Origin: Phycisphaerae bacterium
Lineage (GTDB): Bacteria > Planctomycetota > Phycisphaerae > Phycisphaerales > UBA1924
Reading direction: 5' to 3'
DNA: 64,000 nucleotides
NCBI GenBank assembly: GCA_014192545.1
Contig: BJHL01000001.1
Span: 544,380 to 608,379, forward strand
Made by a program: the position numbers and the translations under genes. Positions 25,524 through 34,421 of the stretch are shown here, in pieces (within the stretch, counting starts at the first letter, position 1; every line of letters starts with the position of its first letter). The notes beneath the pieces were generated by a model. The model was not told the origin of the DNA. It did not search any database and saw only the letters and a list, made by a program, of their open reading frames with translations.

Positions 25524-26441
25524 ATGGCTAAACCATTTCCTCTGCATCGCGAGCGCTCGGGCACTTTTGCAAACATCGCCACGATTTTTCTGGAGCAGTC
25601 GCCCAAGCCCGTGGTCGTGCTCGATCATGACTTGATTCGTCGGCTGGATGCAACGCTGACTGCGCTGCCGGGTGATTTGCGAGGATTGGTTTTGGCGAGC
25701 AGCGCGCCGCGAGCATTTGTGGCGGGAGCGGATCTCAAGAGCATTCAGGAGATGGATGACGATCATCTGCATCGCTACTTGGCGTATGCGAGCAGTGTGT
25801 ACATCAAGCTGAGCCGCGTGCCTTACCCCACTGTTGCGGCCATCAACGGTGCAGCACTGGGCGGCGGGCTTGAACTCGCGATGCATTGCGATGGGCTTGT
25901 CGCGGCGCCGGCGCCGAAGGTTGATGGCGTGAGTAAGCCTTATTTCGTTGGGCTGCCTGAAGCGGGGCTGGCGATTTGTCCGGGTTGGGGCGGCACCACG
26001 CTGCTGGCGGCGAGGATTGATCCGGCGACGGCGATTCGTGCGACGGCGGCGGGCAAGCCCATGATGCTGGATGATGCGGTGAAGGCGGGGCTGTTTGATA
26101 TTGTCGCGGCGGATGCCGAAGGGTTGCTGCCTGCGGCGAAAAAGTGGCTTATTGAGCAGGCGCTGAGAGGCCGGGCGGGCAACCGAACGGTGCGTGATGG
26201 TGCGCCGCTCAAGCACAGTGGGCGCAGTGCGATTGCGCAGCGCGTGATTCCGGCGATTGATGCGGCGCGTGACGAAGTGGGCAAGACTGACGCGGGTAAG
26301 GCGGTGCTGATGGCGCTTGATGCGGGCGTGACCAAGGGCTTTGCCGCGTGCTTGCGCGTGGAGCAGGAGCAGCTTGTGCGGCTGCGGAACTTGCCGGCGG
26401 CGAAGGAAGCGATTGCGAATTTCTTCGCGAAGAAGAAGTAG
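25524..26441 (+). CDS. Enoyl-CoA hydratase/isomerase family protein
   Basis: This 305-residue crotonase-fold protein has the oxyanion-hole motifs ASSAPRAFVAGADLKSIQEM and NGAALGGGLELAMHCD, with the characteristic acidic residue in FVGLPEAGLAICPGWGG (about residue 140-155). It likely acts on acyl-CoA in fatty-acid or amino-acid breakdown; the window also has an HMG-CoA lyase, consistent with leucine catabolism, though not adjacent. The C-terminal helical part is longer than in minimal hydratases (about 260). ATG 25524 begins MAKPFPLHRE. Confidence 0.88.
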   Translation: MAKPFPLHRERSGTFANIATIFLEQSPKPVVVLDHDLIRRLDATLTALPGDLRGLVLASSAPRAFVAGADLKSIQEMDDDHLHRYLAYASSVYIKLSRVPYPTVAAINGAALGGGLELAMHCDGLVAAPAPKVDGVSKPYFVGLPEAGLAICPGWGGTTLLAARIDPATAIRATAAGKPMMLDDAVKAGLFDIVAADAEGLLPAAKKWLIEQALRGRAGNRTVRDGAPLKHSGRSAIAQRVIPAIDAARDEVGKTDAGKAVLMALDAGVTKGFAACLRVEQEQLVRLRNLPAAKEAIANFFAKKK

Positions 26442-26456
26442 TCGCTGCCGTTGGTG

Positions 26457-26477
26457 GCACGGGCTTTCAGCCCGTGC
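26457..26477. repeat. TTC-loop REP palindrome between hydratase and rluA-like genes
   Basis: GCACGGGCT, TTC loop, AGCCCGTGC: a perfect 9-bp stem followed by GAACC. It lies in the 47-base space between two convergent genes and may double as a bidirectional terminator structure. The stem-TTC-stem plan resembles the other REP families in the window. Confidence 0.8.
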
Positions 26478-26488
26478 GAACCACAAAC

Positions 26489-27142
26489 TCAGAACGGCAC
26501 TGCCGACTGCATCGCCATTTGCTCGCCCGTCACAGGATGTGTGAAAGTAAGTTCAGCCGCATGCAGCAGCATGCGCAGCGCAAGTTCTCGCTGGCCATAC
26601 AGCGGATCGCCGATGATTGCGAGGCCGAGGCCGGACGCGCAGTGGACGCGGAGTTGGTGCGTTCGCCCCGTAATCGGCACGAGTCGCAATCGCGTGCGAC
26701 CAGTCTCGCGCGAGATGACTGTGTAATACGTGGTTGACGGTTTACCGTGCACATAGTCGACAATTTGATGCGGGCGGTTATCAACGTCGGTGCGAATGGG
26801 AATTGAAATCTCGCCTTCGTTTTGTTCGACACGCCCGGCGACGAGCGCGACGTAAGCCTTTTGCGTGAGGCGTTGTTCGAATTGTCGGGAGAGCTCGCGT
26901 TGTGCGTGCTGCGTCAGCCCCACGACCATGAGGCCGCTTGTGTCCATGTCGAGGCGGTGCACAATCAGCGGCCCGGTTGCGGCCGGATACATCGCGCGAA
27001 CGCGTGAGGCGACGCAGTCTTGGTTCGCCTCGCCCTTTCCTGGCACGCTGAGCAGGCCCGCGGGCTTGTTGACGACGACAAGATGTTCGTCGGCGAAGAC
27101 GATCTCGAGCGTGGAGGAAGGTTGTGGGTGTGGGCAGCTCAT
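26489..27142 (-). CDS. RluA family pseudouridine synthase
   Basis: This 217-residue protein has the RluA core: DEHLVVVNKPAGLLSVPG, the catalytic HRLDMDTSGLMVVG with the essential Asp about residue 65, and LVPITGRTHQLRVHCASGLG. There is no S4 domain, and size and motif spacing match RluA itself, which modifies 23S rRNA position 746 and tRNA position 32. The substrate is inferred from this resemblance only. Confidence 0.9.
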   Translation of the reverse strand: MSCPHPQPSSTLEIVFADEHLVVVNKPAGLLSVPGKGEANQDCVASRVRAMYPAATGPLIVHRLDMDTSGLMVVGLTQHAQRELSRQFEQRLTQKAYVALVAGRVEQNEGEISIPIRTDVDNRPHQIVDYVHGKPSTTYYTVISRETGRTRLRLVPITGRTHQLRVHCASGLGLAIIGDPLYGQRELALRMLLHAAELTFTHPVTGEQMAMQSAVPF

Positions 27143-27356
27143 GCGATGATGGAACTGGTTTCTCTTCGCTCACGCGCTTGCTACCAATCCCGCGAGCCAT
27201 CTACTGAAGAGCGTACGAGCGGCGGTTGAAGCAAAATTTGCGTGTTCGGAAGGAGTTTCTGCGCACTTTGCTTGCAAACTCGCGTTTTCGTGGCATCTTT
27301 CCACCATCGTGCGTCGGCGCGAGGTTGCCAACTTCACTTGTGGGAAAGGTCCGATC

Positions 27357-28313
27357 ATGCGTGGTTTCTCCATCAGCGTTGCGACGTTTGTCGCTCTGGC
27401 CGCCAGCACCCCCGCCGCTTTCGCGGATGTTTCGGGTGCGTTTCTGTTCAACTATGTTCCTGCCCAAAGCGGTTTGACGGCGACCGCGAACAACTCAATC
27501 GGCGCATCGGGCACGCTGATTGGCAACTACGACGCCACGACCAACCCCACGGGCACTCGTACCAAGCCGGGCTTTTTCGGTCCGTTCGGCGCGACGGAGA
27601 ACTTGCCGGTCAACGTCAACAACTTTGGTGTCAGCCTCTCGGGCAACATCAACACCGATACATCGGGCAGCTTCCAACTCGCGATTGATACCAACGCGGG
27701 CACGATTTCGATGTCGGGGTATCAGGCCAACTTCGTGAGCAATGGGCCGGCGAGTTTGCCGCTGAACATCAACCTGAGCACGGAAACTTTCCGCACGCGC
27801 AGCCCATCGTTCCTGTATCCGGGCTTGCCGATCAGTTTGCCCATCGGAACGGCGACGATTTCGACGTTTTCGATCACGCAGACTGGCAGCGGCATCGGCA
27901 CACTGACGCAGACTGGTCCCAATACGTACGACTTCGTTGTCGCGCCGCTGGTGAATCTCGAAGTCGGTCTGAGCGTACTAGGCAATGAATTTGCGCTGCC
28001 CGGCCAGGCTCCGCTGCCGTTCGCGCTGCAAGGGTCGCTTGTCATCAATGGCAACAATGCCACCATCACCGGTGTGAATCCCATCAGCTTCACGCAGGGA
28101 ACGCAGCCGAACCAGGCACTTCCGGAGATTCCCCTTGCGTTGCCGACCGGTGGCGACCCGGCGAACGTGTTGCTCAACCTCACGTTGTCTGACTTGAACG
28201 TGGGTTTCACGGGCACGGCCAATACCTTTGCGACAGGCACGCTTATCCCAGCACCGGGATCTTTGCTAGCTGTTGCTGGAGCGGGGTTGCTGGCTGTTCG
28301 TCGCCGCCGCTAA
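27357..28313 (+). CDS. Secreted protein with PEP-CTERM-like sorting tail
   Basis: This 318-residue protein has a signal peptide (MRGFSISVATFVALAASTPA, cut after AFA) and a Thr/Asn/Gly-rich, beta-strand-rich mature part. It ends PAPGSLLAVAGAGLLAVRRR: a Pro-containing motif, hydrophobic helix and Arg cluster like PEP-CTERM tails, where the PEP is PAP. Such tails are processed by exosortase-type enzymes and are frequent in Phycisphaerae. ATG 27357 has GGGAAAGG upstream. The extracellular role is unknown. Confidence 0.85.
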   Translation: MRGFSISVATFVALAASTPAAFADVSGAFLFNYVPAQSGLTATANNSIGASGTLIGNYDATTNPTGTRTKPGFFGPFGATENLPVNVNNFGVSLSGNINTDTSGSFQLAIDTNAGTISMSGYQANFVSNGPASLPLNINLSTETFRTRSPSFLYPGLPISLPIGTATISTFSITQTGSGIGTLTQTGPNTYDFVVAPLVNLEVGLSVLGNEFALPGQAPLPFALQGSLVINGNNATITGVNPISFTQGTQPNQALPEIPLALPTGGDPANVLLNLTLSDLNVGFTGTANTFATGTLIPAPGSLLAVAGAGLLAVRRRR

Positions 28314-28545
28314 GCGCAACACCAGGCGGTATTGCTGATGGTCTGTGTATCACATACACGCTGATTGTGTGTGTTTCATGTGGATAACGGGCAGAATTAT
28401 CGGCTGCTCGCTTGCGTCGAGCGCCCACGTTCGTTTATGTTGGTGTGCATCTCTCACTTTATGGAGGTGTACACATGACTCGTTTTCTCGTGGCGAAGCG
28501 TTTTGTGTGGCGGGCGTGATAGCGTGTGCAACTGGTTGATTGATT
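28314..28545. other. Intergenic space with small inverted repeats and a tiny ORF
   Basis: A GTGTAT/ATACAC inverted repeat (around 28346-28360) lies just downstream of the PEP-CTERM-like gene. A 14-codon frame at 28476-28520 (MTRFLVAKRFVWRA) is preceded by GGAGG at good distance. No longer gene is visible. Confidence 0.35.
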
Positions 28546-28578
28546 CGGACCTTCGCGGAGCCTCAGGTCCGGCGTCGG
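28546..28578. repeat. Intergenic palindrome family B, copy 2
   Basis: It begins CGGACCTTCGCGGAGCC and ends TCAGGTCCGGCGTCGG; CGGACCT pairs with AGGTCCG. Nearly identical to 32941-32973 and inverted relative to 18959-18991. Confidence 0.8.
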
Positions 28579-28585
28579 GAATCGC

Positions 28586-29509
28586 TTAGCGAGGTTTGAT
28601 GGTCACGATCATTTTTGTGCCGATTTTTGGCAGTTTCTTGCCGTCGGCGATCCAGTCGGGCGACATGCGGTCGGTGTCGGGGTGGTACATCGCGCTCCAT
28701 GCGATCGTCTCGCTGCCGAATGCGGTCAGGCCGATGATCGTGCCGTCCATGTCGGCGGCGTAGCCATTTTCGACGAGGCGCGAGCCGGCGAAGACGAACT
28801 TGTCGGGCCGCTGCGTGTCTTTTCGCACGTAGGTCGCGAGCGTGCGGTCACTCGTGACGCTGCTGACAAAATCGGCAATCGGCAGATTCGCACTCGCGGG
28901 CTGTGATGCTTCACGCAGAAAGACATCGAGGACTGGGCCGGTTGGTGCAACTGGCTTGAGGTTGGTTCCGTCAAAGTCCCAGCGCGGCGGCGTGCCGGGC
29001 TGGGCACCGATGAGCAGGAGCATCGCGTGAACCTGCGAAGGCTTGACGTTGGTGACGACCAACGTTTCATGTTCGCGCGAGTTGGGTGTGCATACGAGCA
29101 CTTCGAGATAGACTCGCTCGGCTTGAGCATTGATGGGGACCTCTGCATCAAGCTCGATGATTTTGTTTGCAACATCGACGTGCAACCCGGGGAAAGTTTC
29201 GCGAAAACCAGGTTCTTTGTTGATCGGCTTTGGCTCGCTGGCAGTTGAATACCCAGGTGATTCGCTGGTCGCATCGTGACTCGTTGTGCGTGTTGGTGGT
29301 TCTTCGACGGATGCAGACGATGTTTGTGGGTTGACGGTCGAGGGTTGCGTTGTCGCCTCAATTTGTGAAGTTTGCGGCGTATCAGTGGCGCCGCGTACTG
29401 GCCGCGTCGCACACGCACTCGCTTGCGCCAGCAATGCCGCTGCACAAGTAACTGCGAGCAATCGCCGACCCGACTTCGGAGTGATGAGCTTAGTCTCTCG
29501 CGTGTTCAT
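28586..29509 (-). CDS. YdjY domain lipoprotein
   Basis: This 307-residue protein has a signal peptide ending in a lipobox-like SACA (about residue 33), a Thr/Ser/Pro-rich spacer to about 95, and a YdjY-type domain (FPGLHVDVANKIIELDAEVP, LEVLVCTPNSREHETLVV, VKPSQVHAMLLLIG). The domain is common in planctomycete surface proteins, but its function is unknown. Its ATG overlaps the murD stop (ATGA), so the two are co-translated. Confidence 0.85.
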   Translation of the reverse strand: MNTRETKLITPKSGRRLLAVTCAAALLAQASACATRPVRGATDTPQTSQIEATTQPSTVNPQTSSASVEEPPTRTTSHDATSESPGYSTASEPKPINKEPGFRETFPGLHVDVANKIIELDAEVPINAQAERVYLEVLVCTPNSREHETLVVTNVKPSQVHAMLLLIGAQPGTPPRWDFDGTNLKPVAPTGPVLDVFLREASQPASANLPIADFVSSVTSDRTLATYVRKDTQRPDKFVFAGSRLVENGYAADMDGTIIGLTAFGSETIAWSAMYHPDTDRMSPDWIADGKKLPKIGTKMIVTIKPR

Positions 29510-30819
29510 ACGCCTTCCACCAACTGTTTGAACAACTCGCCGCGTTGCTCGAAGTTTTCAAACTGGCCCCAACTTGCACAGCCGGGGCTGAGCAGTACGA
29601 CATCACCGGGCTTGACGCGCTGTTTGATTTCCACGAACGCGTTTGGCAACGTGCCGCAGTCTTTGGCGATGCCTCCACTGTCGCTTACGATTGCTTGCGC
29701 GGTTTGCCCCACGGCGTAGACGCCAGCGAGTTTGGTTGACAACTCGGCGATGTCACGCAGACTGATTTTCTTGTCGTATCCGCCAGCGATGAGGTGCACA
29801 CGCTGCATAGGCACGCTGGGCGCGAGCGCTGCGAGTGCGGTAAGAGTCGCGCCGGGCGTGGTGCTTTTGCTGTCGTTGTAGAACTTGACGCCGTTGACTT
29901 CGCGCACGAATTCGAGGCGATGGGCGAGACCGCGATAGCCGCTCAGTGCGCTAACGACTTGATCCTTGTTGAGCGTCGGGATTGCCGCCATACATGCTGC
30001 GCGTGCGGCTGCTGCATTCGCGCGGTTGTGCTCGCCCGGCAGCAACATTTCAGTCTGAACATCCTGCGTATTCGGCCGTATGACGTGGACGCCGGGTTGC
30101 ACGCTTGCAAGCCAGTCGTCGAGCTCTTTTGCGATGACTGCGGTGTCGCCGCGTCGTTGGTGTCGCAAAATGTGACGCTTGCTTTCGCGATAGTGCGTGA
30201 CGTCGCCATGCCAATCGAGGTGGTTCTCGGCGAAAGCGGTAACGACAGCAATGTGCGGCGAGAAGGGCGTGATGGTTTCAATCCAGTGCAACTGTGCACT
30301 TGACAACTCAAGCACCACCCAAGTTGCCGGTGTAATGGTTGACAATTCGCCAAGCAGTGATCCGCCGAGGTTGCCGCCGACTTTTGCATCGACGCCGCAT
30401 GTGCTGAGCGCGTGTGCGATCATCGCGGTTGTTGTGCTTTTGCCCACGCTGCCGGTTATGGCGATGGTGCGCTGCTCGCGCGTGTGCTTTGGCAACTGCT
30501 CCATCAACAGCGATATCTCGGTGGTCACTTCAATGCTCGCCGCCTGCGCTGCTCGCAAGAAGCGGTTGTTCCATGGTGTGGGCACAGCCGCGTTGGCCAC
30601 GACTAAATCACACGTGGTGAAGTCGCTGACGTTGTGCTCGCCTAATCGCAGCGTGACTTGGCCGCTGCGCGTCAGCGGCTCAAGAGCCGCGAGCGAAGCG
30701 CCGAGCTTTTCGGCTGGCTCCATGTCGGTCACGAGCACTTGTGCGCCGCGCGAGGCCAGCCATTGCGTGACGCCCAATCCGCCACCGAATCGGCCCAGAC
30801 CCATGACCGTGACCCGCAT
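29506..30819 (-). CDS. murD: UDP-N-acetylmuramoylalanine--D-glutamate ligase
   Basis: This 437-residue Mur ligase has an N-terminal Rossmann part (MRVTVMGLGRFGGGLG), central ATPase, and C-terminal ligase domain (FYNDSKSTTPGATLTALAAL, HLIAGGYDKKISL, LLSPGCASWGQFENFEQRGE), all typical of MurD, which adds D-Glu in peptidoglycan precursor synthesis. The ATP loop reads TGSVGKSTTT rather than the near-universal GTNGKST. ATG 30819 is chosen because GGAG precedes it; ATG 30837 has no ribosome binding site. The downstream lipoprotein gene overlaps by four bases. Confidence 0.92.
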   Translation of the reverse strand: MRVTVMGLGRFGGGLGVTQWLASRGAQVLVTDMEPAEKLGASLAALEPLTRSGQVTLRLGEHNVSDFTTCDLVVANAAVPTPWNNRFLRAAQAASIEVTTEISLLMEQLPKHTREQRTIAITGSVGKSTTTAMIAHALSTCGVDAKVGGNLGGSLLGELSTITPATWVVLELSSAQLHWIETITPFSPHIAVVTAFAENHLDWHGDVTHYRESKRHILRHQRRGDTAVIAKELDDWLASVQPGVHVIRPNTQDVQTEMLLPGEHNRANAAAARAACMAAIPTLNKDQVVSALSGYRGLAHRLEFVREVNGVKFYNDSKSTTPGATLTALAALAPSVPMQRVHLIAGGYDKKISLRDIAELSTKLAGVYAVGQTAQAIVSDSGGIAKDCGTLPNAFVEIKQRVKPGDVVLLSPGCASWGQFENFEQRGELFKQLVEGV

Positions 30820-31001
30820 GTTCTCCAGCGTTCGCATGCAGGAATGTAGCGGTGGGCAAGCGTTCACATTTCGCTCGCACGCCGTGCTTGATAACTGGAT
30901 TCTGCACAATCGCAACTTCGCTTGAAACCAGAAAAGACCGCCCTGCATTTCACCTCTAGACACGATTCAACCAGTTTCTCGATCACGAAAGAATCTGCAT
31001 C

Positions 31002-31776
31002 ATGGCACTTTTCAGCGGTATAACTGCGCTTATTACTAGCGGCACCAGCGGCATTGGTCGCGTCACGGCTGTTACCTTCGCTCGCGAGGGCGGCAATGTC
31101 GTCATCAGCGGCCGTCGGCAGGCTGAGGGCGAGAAGGTCGTCGCTGAAATTCTGGCCGCGGGCCGTGAGCATGGCATCAAGGCTCGGTTTGTGCAAGGCG
31201 ACATCACCAATGAAGCCAGCGTGCAGGCCGCTGTTCAGGCTGCGGTCAATATCTCGGGAACTCTCGACTTTGCATTCAACAATGCAGGCATCGAACTTGC
31301 GGGTGTGTCGCTTGCTGAATAAACGGCGGAGCAGTACAAGCAAGTTTTCAACATCAATGTGCTGGGCGTCATGCTGAGCTTCAAGCACGAGATTCGTGCG
31401 ATGTCGGCGAAGGGTAAAGGCTCCATCGTGAACAACGCAAGCATCGCCGGCAGCATCGGCATGGCGAACACCGGCACGTACATCGCCAGCAAGCACGCGG
31501 TGCTCGGGTACACCAAGTCGGCGGCACTTGAAGTTGCGAAGGCGGGCATTCGCGTGAACACCGTGAGCCCGGGGCGGCATCGATACTGACATGCTCGATC
31601 GCTTTATGGGCGGTCGCAACCCCGAAACGCTGGCGTGGATGAACAGCATGCACCCCATCGGGCGCATGGGCAAGCCGGAAGAAATCGCGAAGGCCGTGCT
31701 CTTCCTGTTTAGCGACGACGCGAGCTTTGTGACAGGCCATGATGTGAAAGTTGACGGCGGCTTCACGGAGCAGTGA
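31002..31776 (+). pseudogene. Short-chain dehydrogenase/reductase, disrupted
   Basis: The three parts of an SDR are collinear: ITSGTSGIGRVTAVTFAREG and NNAGIELAGVSLAE, then a TAA stop at 31320; the same frame resumes with TAEQYKQVFNINVLGVMLSF and carries the catalytic YIASKHAVLGYTKSAALEVA; near 31575 a one-base excess in CCCGGGGCGG shifts the frame, after which [20 protein letters not shown] to [15 protein letters not shown] completes the family. Two independent lesions argue for a pseudogene, or sequencing error. The original was probably an NAD(P)-dependent oxidoreductase of about 257 residues. Confidence 0.9.
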
Positions 31777-31937
31777 GCGAATCCGACTCTGAACTCTCTA
31801 ACCCCCCTCCCCGGCCCGTGTTGTGGCGACGGACAATGTCACGCAACAGAGGCTATTTTGTCGATACTCCTCACTCGGCGATGCTTGGGCAATGGGCTAT
31901 GCCCTGCGCAACGCGTGCTGAGTGAGGTGTGTGCTCT

Positions 31938-32891
31938 ATGGGTCGCAAGGAATCCGGCGCAGAGCCGTTCAAATGGTCTTCGTTCTTCACCGCTCTTACC
32001 AGCTTTGGGTTGGTGGTGCTGGTGCTGGGTGCGGGCGCTGGCATTGTGCTGGGCATGCGGCCGCTGGAGAAGCGGGCGAGCCAGTTGCCGGGTACACGCG
32101 CGACGGTGGTTGATATTCGCTGGCCCACGGTGCAAACCACCAGCGGCGAACGCGTGACGTGGGTGCCCAAGGCCGAGCGCGAAGCGCTGACCGAAGTCGC
32201 GACGGCGGCCCTTGCGGGCGACAACGAACGCTTTACGGGCGAGAGCCTGCAGCGCGTGGGCAAGGCCATGACCAGCAGCGGCTGGTTTACGAACACGCCC
32301 AAGATTCAGCGCGTGGTTGGCGGCAAGATTCAGATCGACGGCGCATGGCGAGCTCCGGCGGCAGTTGTGCGGCGCGATGGCGTGGACCAACTCATCAGTT
32401 GGGATGGCTTTCCGATGCCCGTGACCGCCAACGTCGGTACGACACAGTTTCCGGTGATTGACTCGCCCGCGCTGCCTGCGCCCAAACTTGCGGGCGGCGC
32501 AACGGTTGACTTCAACACGGCATGGCAAGGCGAAGACATCGCGGCGAGCCTTGAATTGCTCGCGGTTTTGCTGCGCCAGCCTTGGGGCAGCCAAATTGGC
32601 GGCATTGATGCGCGAGATTTTTCCAGCACGCGCGCCATGATCGTGAGCACCACGTTTGGCACGCGCATTTACTGGGGCGGCCGGTACAACAAACCGGCCC
32701 TGGGTGAGGTGAACAGCGAGCAGAAGATCGGGCATCTGACCGAGTTGTACAACAAGCACAACCGCATCGATGCGGGGTATCCGATGATCTACGTCAACAA
32801 CACCAAGTTGCAGTTCAACATCAGTGCGACGGCGGAGGCGCTGGCGCTTCGGATTGAGGCGATGCGGGAGGAGCCGGTGAAGGGTGAGTGA
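31938..32891 (+). CDS. Single-pass membrane protein, FtsQ-like by topology
   Basis: This 317-residue protein has a short cytoplasmic start, one membrane segment (LTSFGLVVLVLGAGAGIVLG, about 20-40), and a large extracytoplasmic domain with a POTRA-like pattern (RVGKAMTSSGWFTNTPKIQR, WRAPAAVVRRDGVDQLISWD). The plan, and a C-terminal region with RIYWGGRYNKPALGEVNSEQ where FtsQ has its beta domain, resembles FtsQ/DivIB, which is often linked to mur genes. This remains a topology-based suggestion. ATG 31938 begins MGRKESG. Confidence 0.6.
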   Translation: MGRKESGAEPFKWSSFFTALTSFGLVVLVLGAGAGIVLGMRPLEKRASQLPGTRATVVDIRWPTVQTTSGERVTWVPKAEREALTEVATAALAGDNERFTGESLQRVGKAMTSSGWFTNTPKIQRVVGGKIQIDGAWRAPAAVVRRDGVDQLISWDGFPMPVTANVGTTQFPVIDSPALPAPKLAGGATVDFNTAWQGEDIAASLELLAVLLRQPWGSQIGGIDARDFSSTRAMIVSTTFGTRIYWGGRYNKPALGEVNSEQKIGHLTELYNKHNRIDAGYPMIYVNNTKLQFNISATAEALALRIEAMREEPVKGE

Positions 32892-32940
32892 GTGGGTCGC
32901 GGGTGGGTTGTGCGTTTGGGGTCACGTGGGGTGGCTCATC

Positions 32941-32973
32941 CGGGCCTTCGCGGAGCCTCAGGCCCGGCGTCGG
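32941..32973. repeat. Intergenic palindrome family B, copy 3
   Basis: It begins CGGGCCTTCGCGGAGCC and ends TCAGGCCCGGCGTCGG. Compared with copy 2, an A-to-G change in the left arm is matched by T-to-C in the right arm, so pairing is preserved. Confidence 0.85.
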
Positions 32974-32995
32974 GGTGAGTAACTAGAAGAATGAA

Positions 32996-33021
32996 AAAAC
33001 CGCCAGATGTCTGGCGGTTTT
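32996..33021. terminator. Bidirectional terminator between FtsQ-like gene and clpP
   Basis: CCGCCAGA and TCTGGCGG form an 8-bp stem with a TG loop, flanked by A-run and T-run so that it can end transcripts from both sides. It lies between convergent genes. Confidence 0.85.
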
Positions 33022-33057
33022 GTTGCTTACTCAGGCGAGTTCTTGATTACTCGTGCA

Positions 33058-33687
33058 TCACTCGTCGTCGCCCTTGTTCTTGCGAGCCACGGTGGGCATG
33101 CGGTCAAGCACGCTGTCGATGAGGCCGTACTCGAGCATTTCTTTTTCGTCGAGCCACTTGTTGCGGTCGCAGTCTTTGGCGATGCGGTCAACGCTTTGGC
33201 CGGTCGCTTCGCTGTAGATTGCGTACAGCCGCTCGCGGATGCGGAGCATTTCGCGGGCTTCGATTTCGATGTCGGTGGCCTGGCCTTCCATCACGCCGCC
33301 CAACAGGGGTTGGTGCATCAGGTTGCGGGCGTTTTGCAGGCTGTAGCGCTTGCCTTTGGTGCCGCTGACGCTGATGAGGCTGCCCATGCTCGCGGCTTGG
33401 CCGATGATGTAGGTTGCGACATCGCAGTTGATGAACTTCATCGTGTCGATGATGCCCAAGCCTGCGCTGACGCTGCCGCCCGGCGAGTTGACGTACAGGT
33501 GGATGTCTTGCTTGGGATCTTCGTTCGCGAGGAAGAGCATCTGCGCGACGATGAGGTTGGCGATGTCGTCGTTGACAGGGCCGCCCAGGAAGATGATGCG
33601 ATCCTTGAGCAAGCGCGAGTAGATGTCGTACGAACGCTCGCCGCGGGAGGTTTTTTCGATGACGATGGGGACGAGGTAGCCGCTCAT
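33058..33687 (-). CDS. clpP: ATP-dependent Clp protease proteolytic subunit (first copy)
   Basis: This 209-residue ClpP has the catalytic Ser in [11 protein letters not shown], His in [13 protein letters not shown] and Asp in [12 protein letters not shown], with the Gly-rich [16 protein letters not shown]. It forms barrel protease rings with ClpX or ClpA partners. All triad residues are present. It lies downstream of a second clpP in the same orientation, separated by about 158 bases with heptamer repeats, so they may be co-transcribed. ATG 33687 starts [11 protein letters not shown]. Confidence 0.95.
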   Translation of the reverse strand: MSGYLVPIVIEKTSRGERSYDIYSRLLKDRIIFLGGPVNDDIANLIVAQMLFLANEDPKQDIHLYVNSPGGSVSAGLGIIDTMKFINCDVATYIIGQAASMGSLISVSGTKGKRYSLQNARNLMHQPLLGGVMEGQATDIEIEAREMLRIRERLYAIYSEATGQSVDRIAKDCDRNKWLDEKEMLEYGLIDSVLDRMPTVARKNKGDDE

Positions 33688-33697
33688 GGTGGAAGGC

Positions 33698-33842
33698 ACT
33701 AGGGACTGGGGATTAGGCATTAGGGTCAATGCCTTTTCGATCGAGCGTCCTTTGTGCCTGACTCCTTCGTTTGATGTGCGAGTGGAATTGCTTTGGTCGT
33801 TGGTTCTGCACTAGTGCCCAGTGCCCAGTCCCTAGTGCCTTC
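33698..33842. repeat. Degenerate heptamer repeats between the two clpP genes
   Basis: Blocks ACTAGGGACTGGGGATTAGG (33700) and CCCAGTGCCCAGTCCCTAGT (33818) flank the inter-clpP space in opposite orientations. They resemble the CCCCAGT heptamers at 17.7 and 57.3 kb. Confidence 0.6.
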
Positions 33843-33845
33843 TGT

Positions 33846-34421
33846 TTACTTCACCGGGGTTTTCAGCACTTCATCCGCCAGGCCATAGGCCACGGCTTCT
33901 TCAGCACTGAAGTACTTGTCGCGTTCGCCGTCGCGTTGGATTTCGTCGACGTTGCGACCGGTGCAATCTGCGAGAATCTTGTTGAGTTCGCGCTTCATTT
34001 TTATGATCTGTTCAGCCTGAATGCGAATGTCTTCGGCCTGACCCGTGATGCCGCCGTAAGGCTGGTGGATCATGACTTTGGCGTGGGGCAGCATGAAGCG
34101 CTTGCCTTTTTGGCCCGCCGCCATGAGCACTGCGCCGCCGCTGTAGGCCCGGCCGATGCAATACGTGTTGACCGGACTGGTCATGAAACGCATGGTGTCG
34201 TAGAGAGCGAGGGTGTCATCAACAGCGCCGCCTGGGCTGTTGATATAGAAGTTGATGTCTTTGCCGCGCCCGGTGTTTTCCAGGTACAACATCTGCATCA
34301 TGACGCGCGCCGCCGAGGCCTGATTGATTTCGCCAATCAGGAAGACGACCCTGTTCTCGAGCAACAGCTCGTCAATTGTCATCTCGCGTGTGCGCTGATA
34401 GGTAACGCCTGCTGAGGCCAT
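33846..34421 (-). CDS. ClpP-like protease subunit (second copy)
   Basis: This 191-residue ClpP paralogue has catalytic Ser in the altered loop IGRAYSGGAVLMAA, His in LPHAKVMIHQPYGG and Asp in DGERDKYFSAEEAV, so the triad is intact, but the usual QAASM around Ser is changed. Two tandem, diverged ClpPs may form a hetero-oligomeric protease as in some actinobacteria and cyanobacteria. ATG 34421 (MASAGVTYQRTREM) has CACGGAG upstream; the longer frame is low-complexity. Confidence 0.9.
   Translation of the reverse strand: MASAGVTYQRTREMTIDELLLENRVVFLIGEINQASAARVMMQMLYLENTGRGKDINFYINSPGGAVDDTLALYDTMRFMTSPVNTYCIGRAYSGGAVLMAAGQKGKRFMLPHAKVMIHQPYGGITGQAEDIRIQAEQIIKMKRELNKILADCTGRNVDEIQRDGERDKYFSAEEAVAYGLADEVLKTPVK

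Noticed and set aside
31320..31322. Programmed readthrough or recoding at the SDR stop
   Set aside because: The stop is TAA, not TGA, there is no recoding structure visible, and a second frameshift follows.
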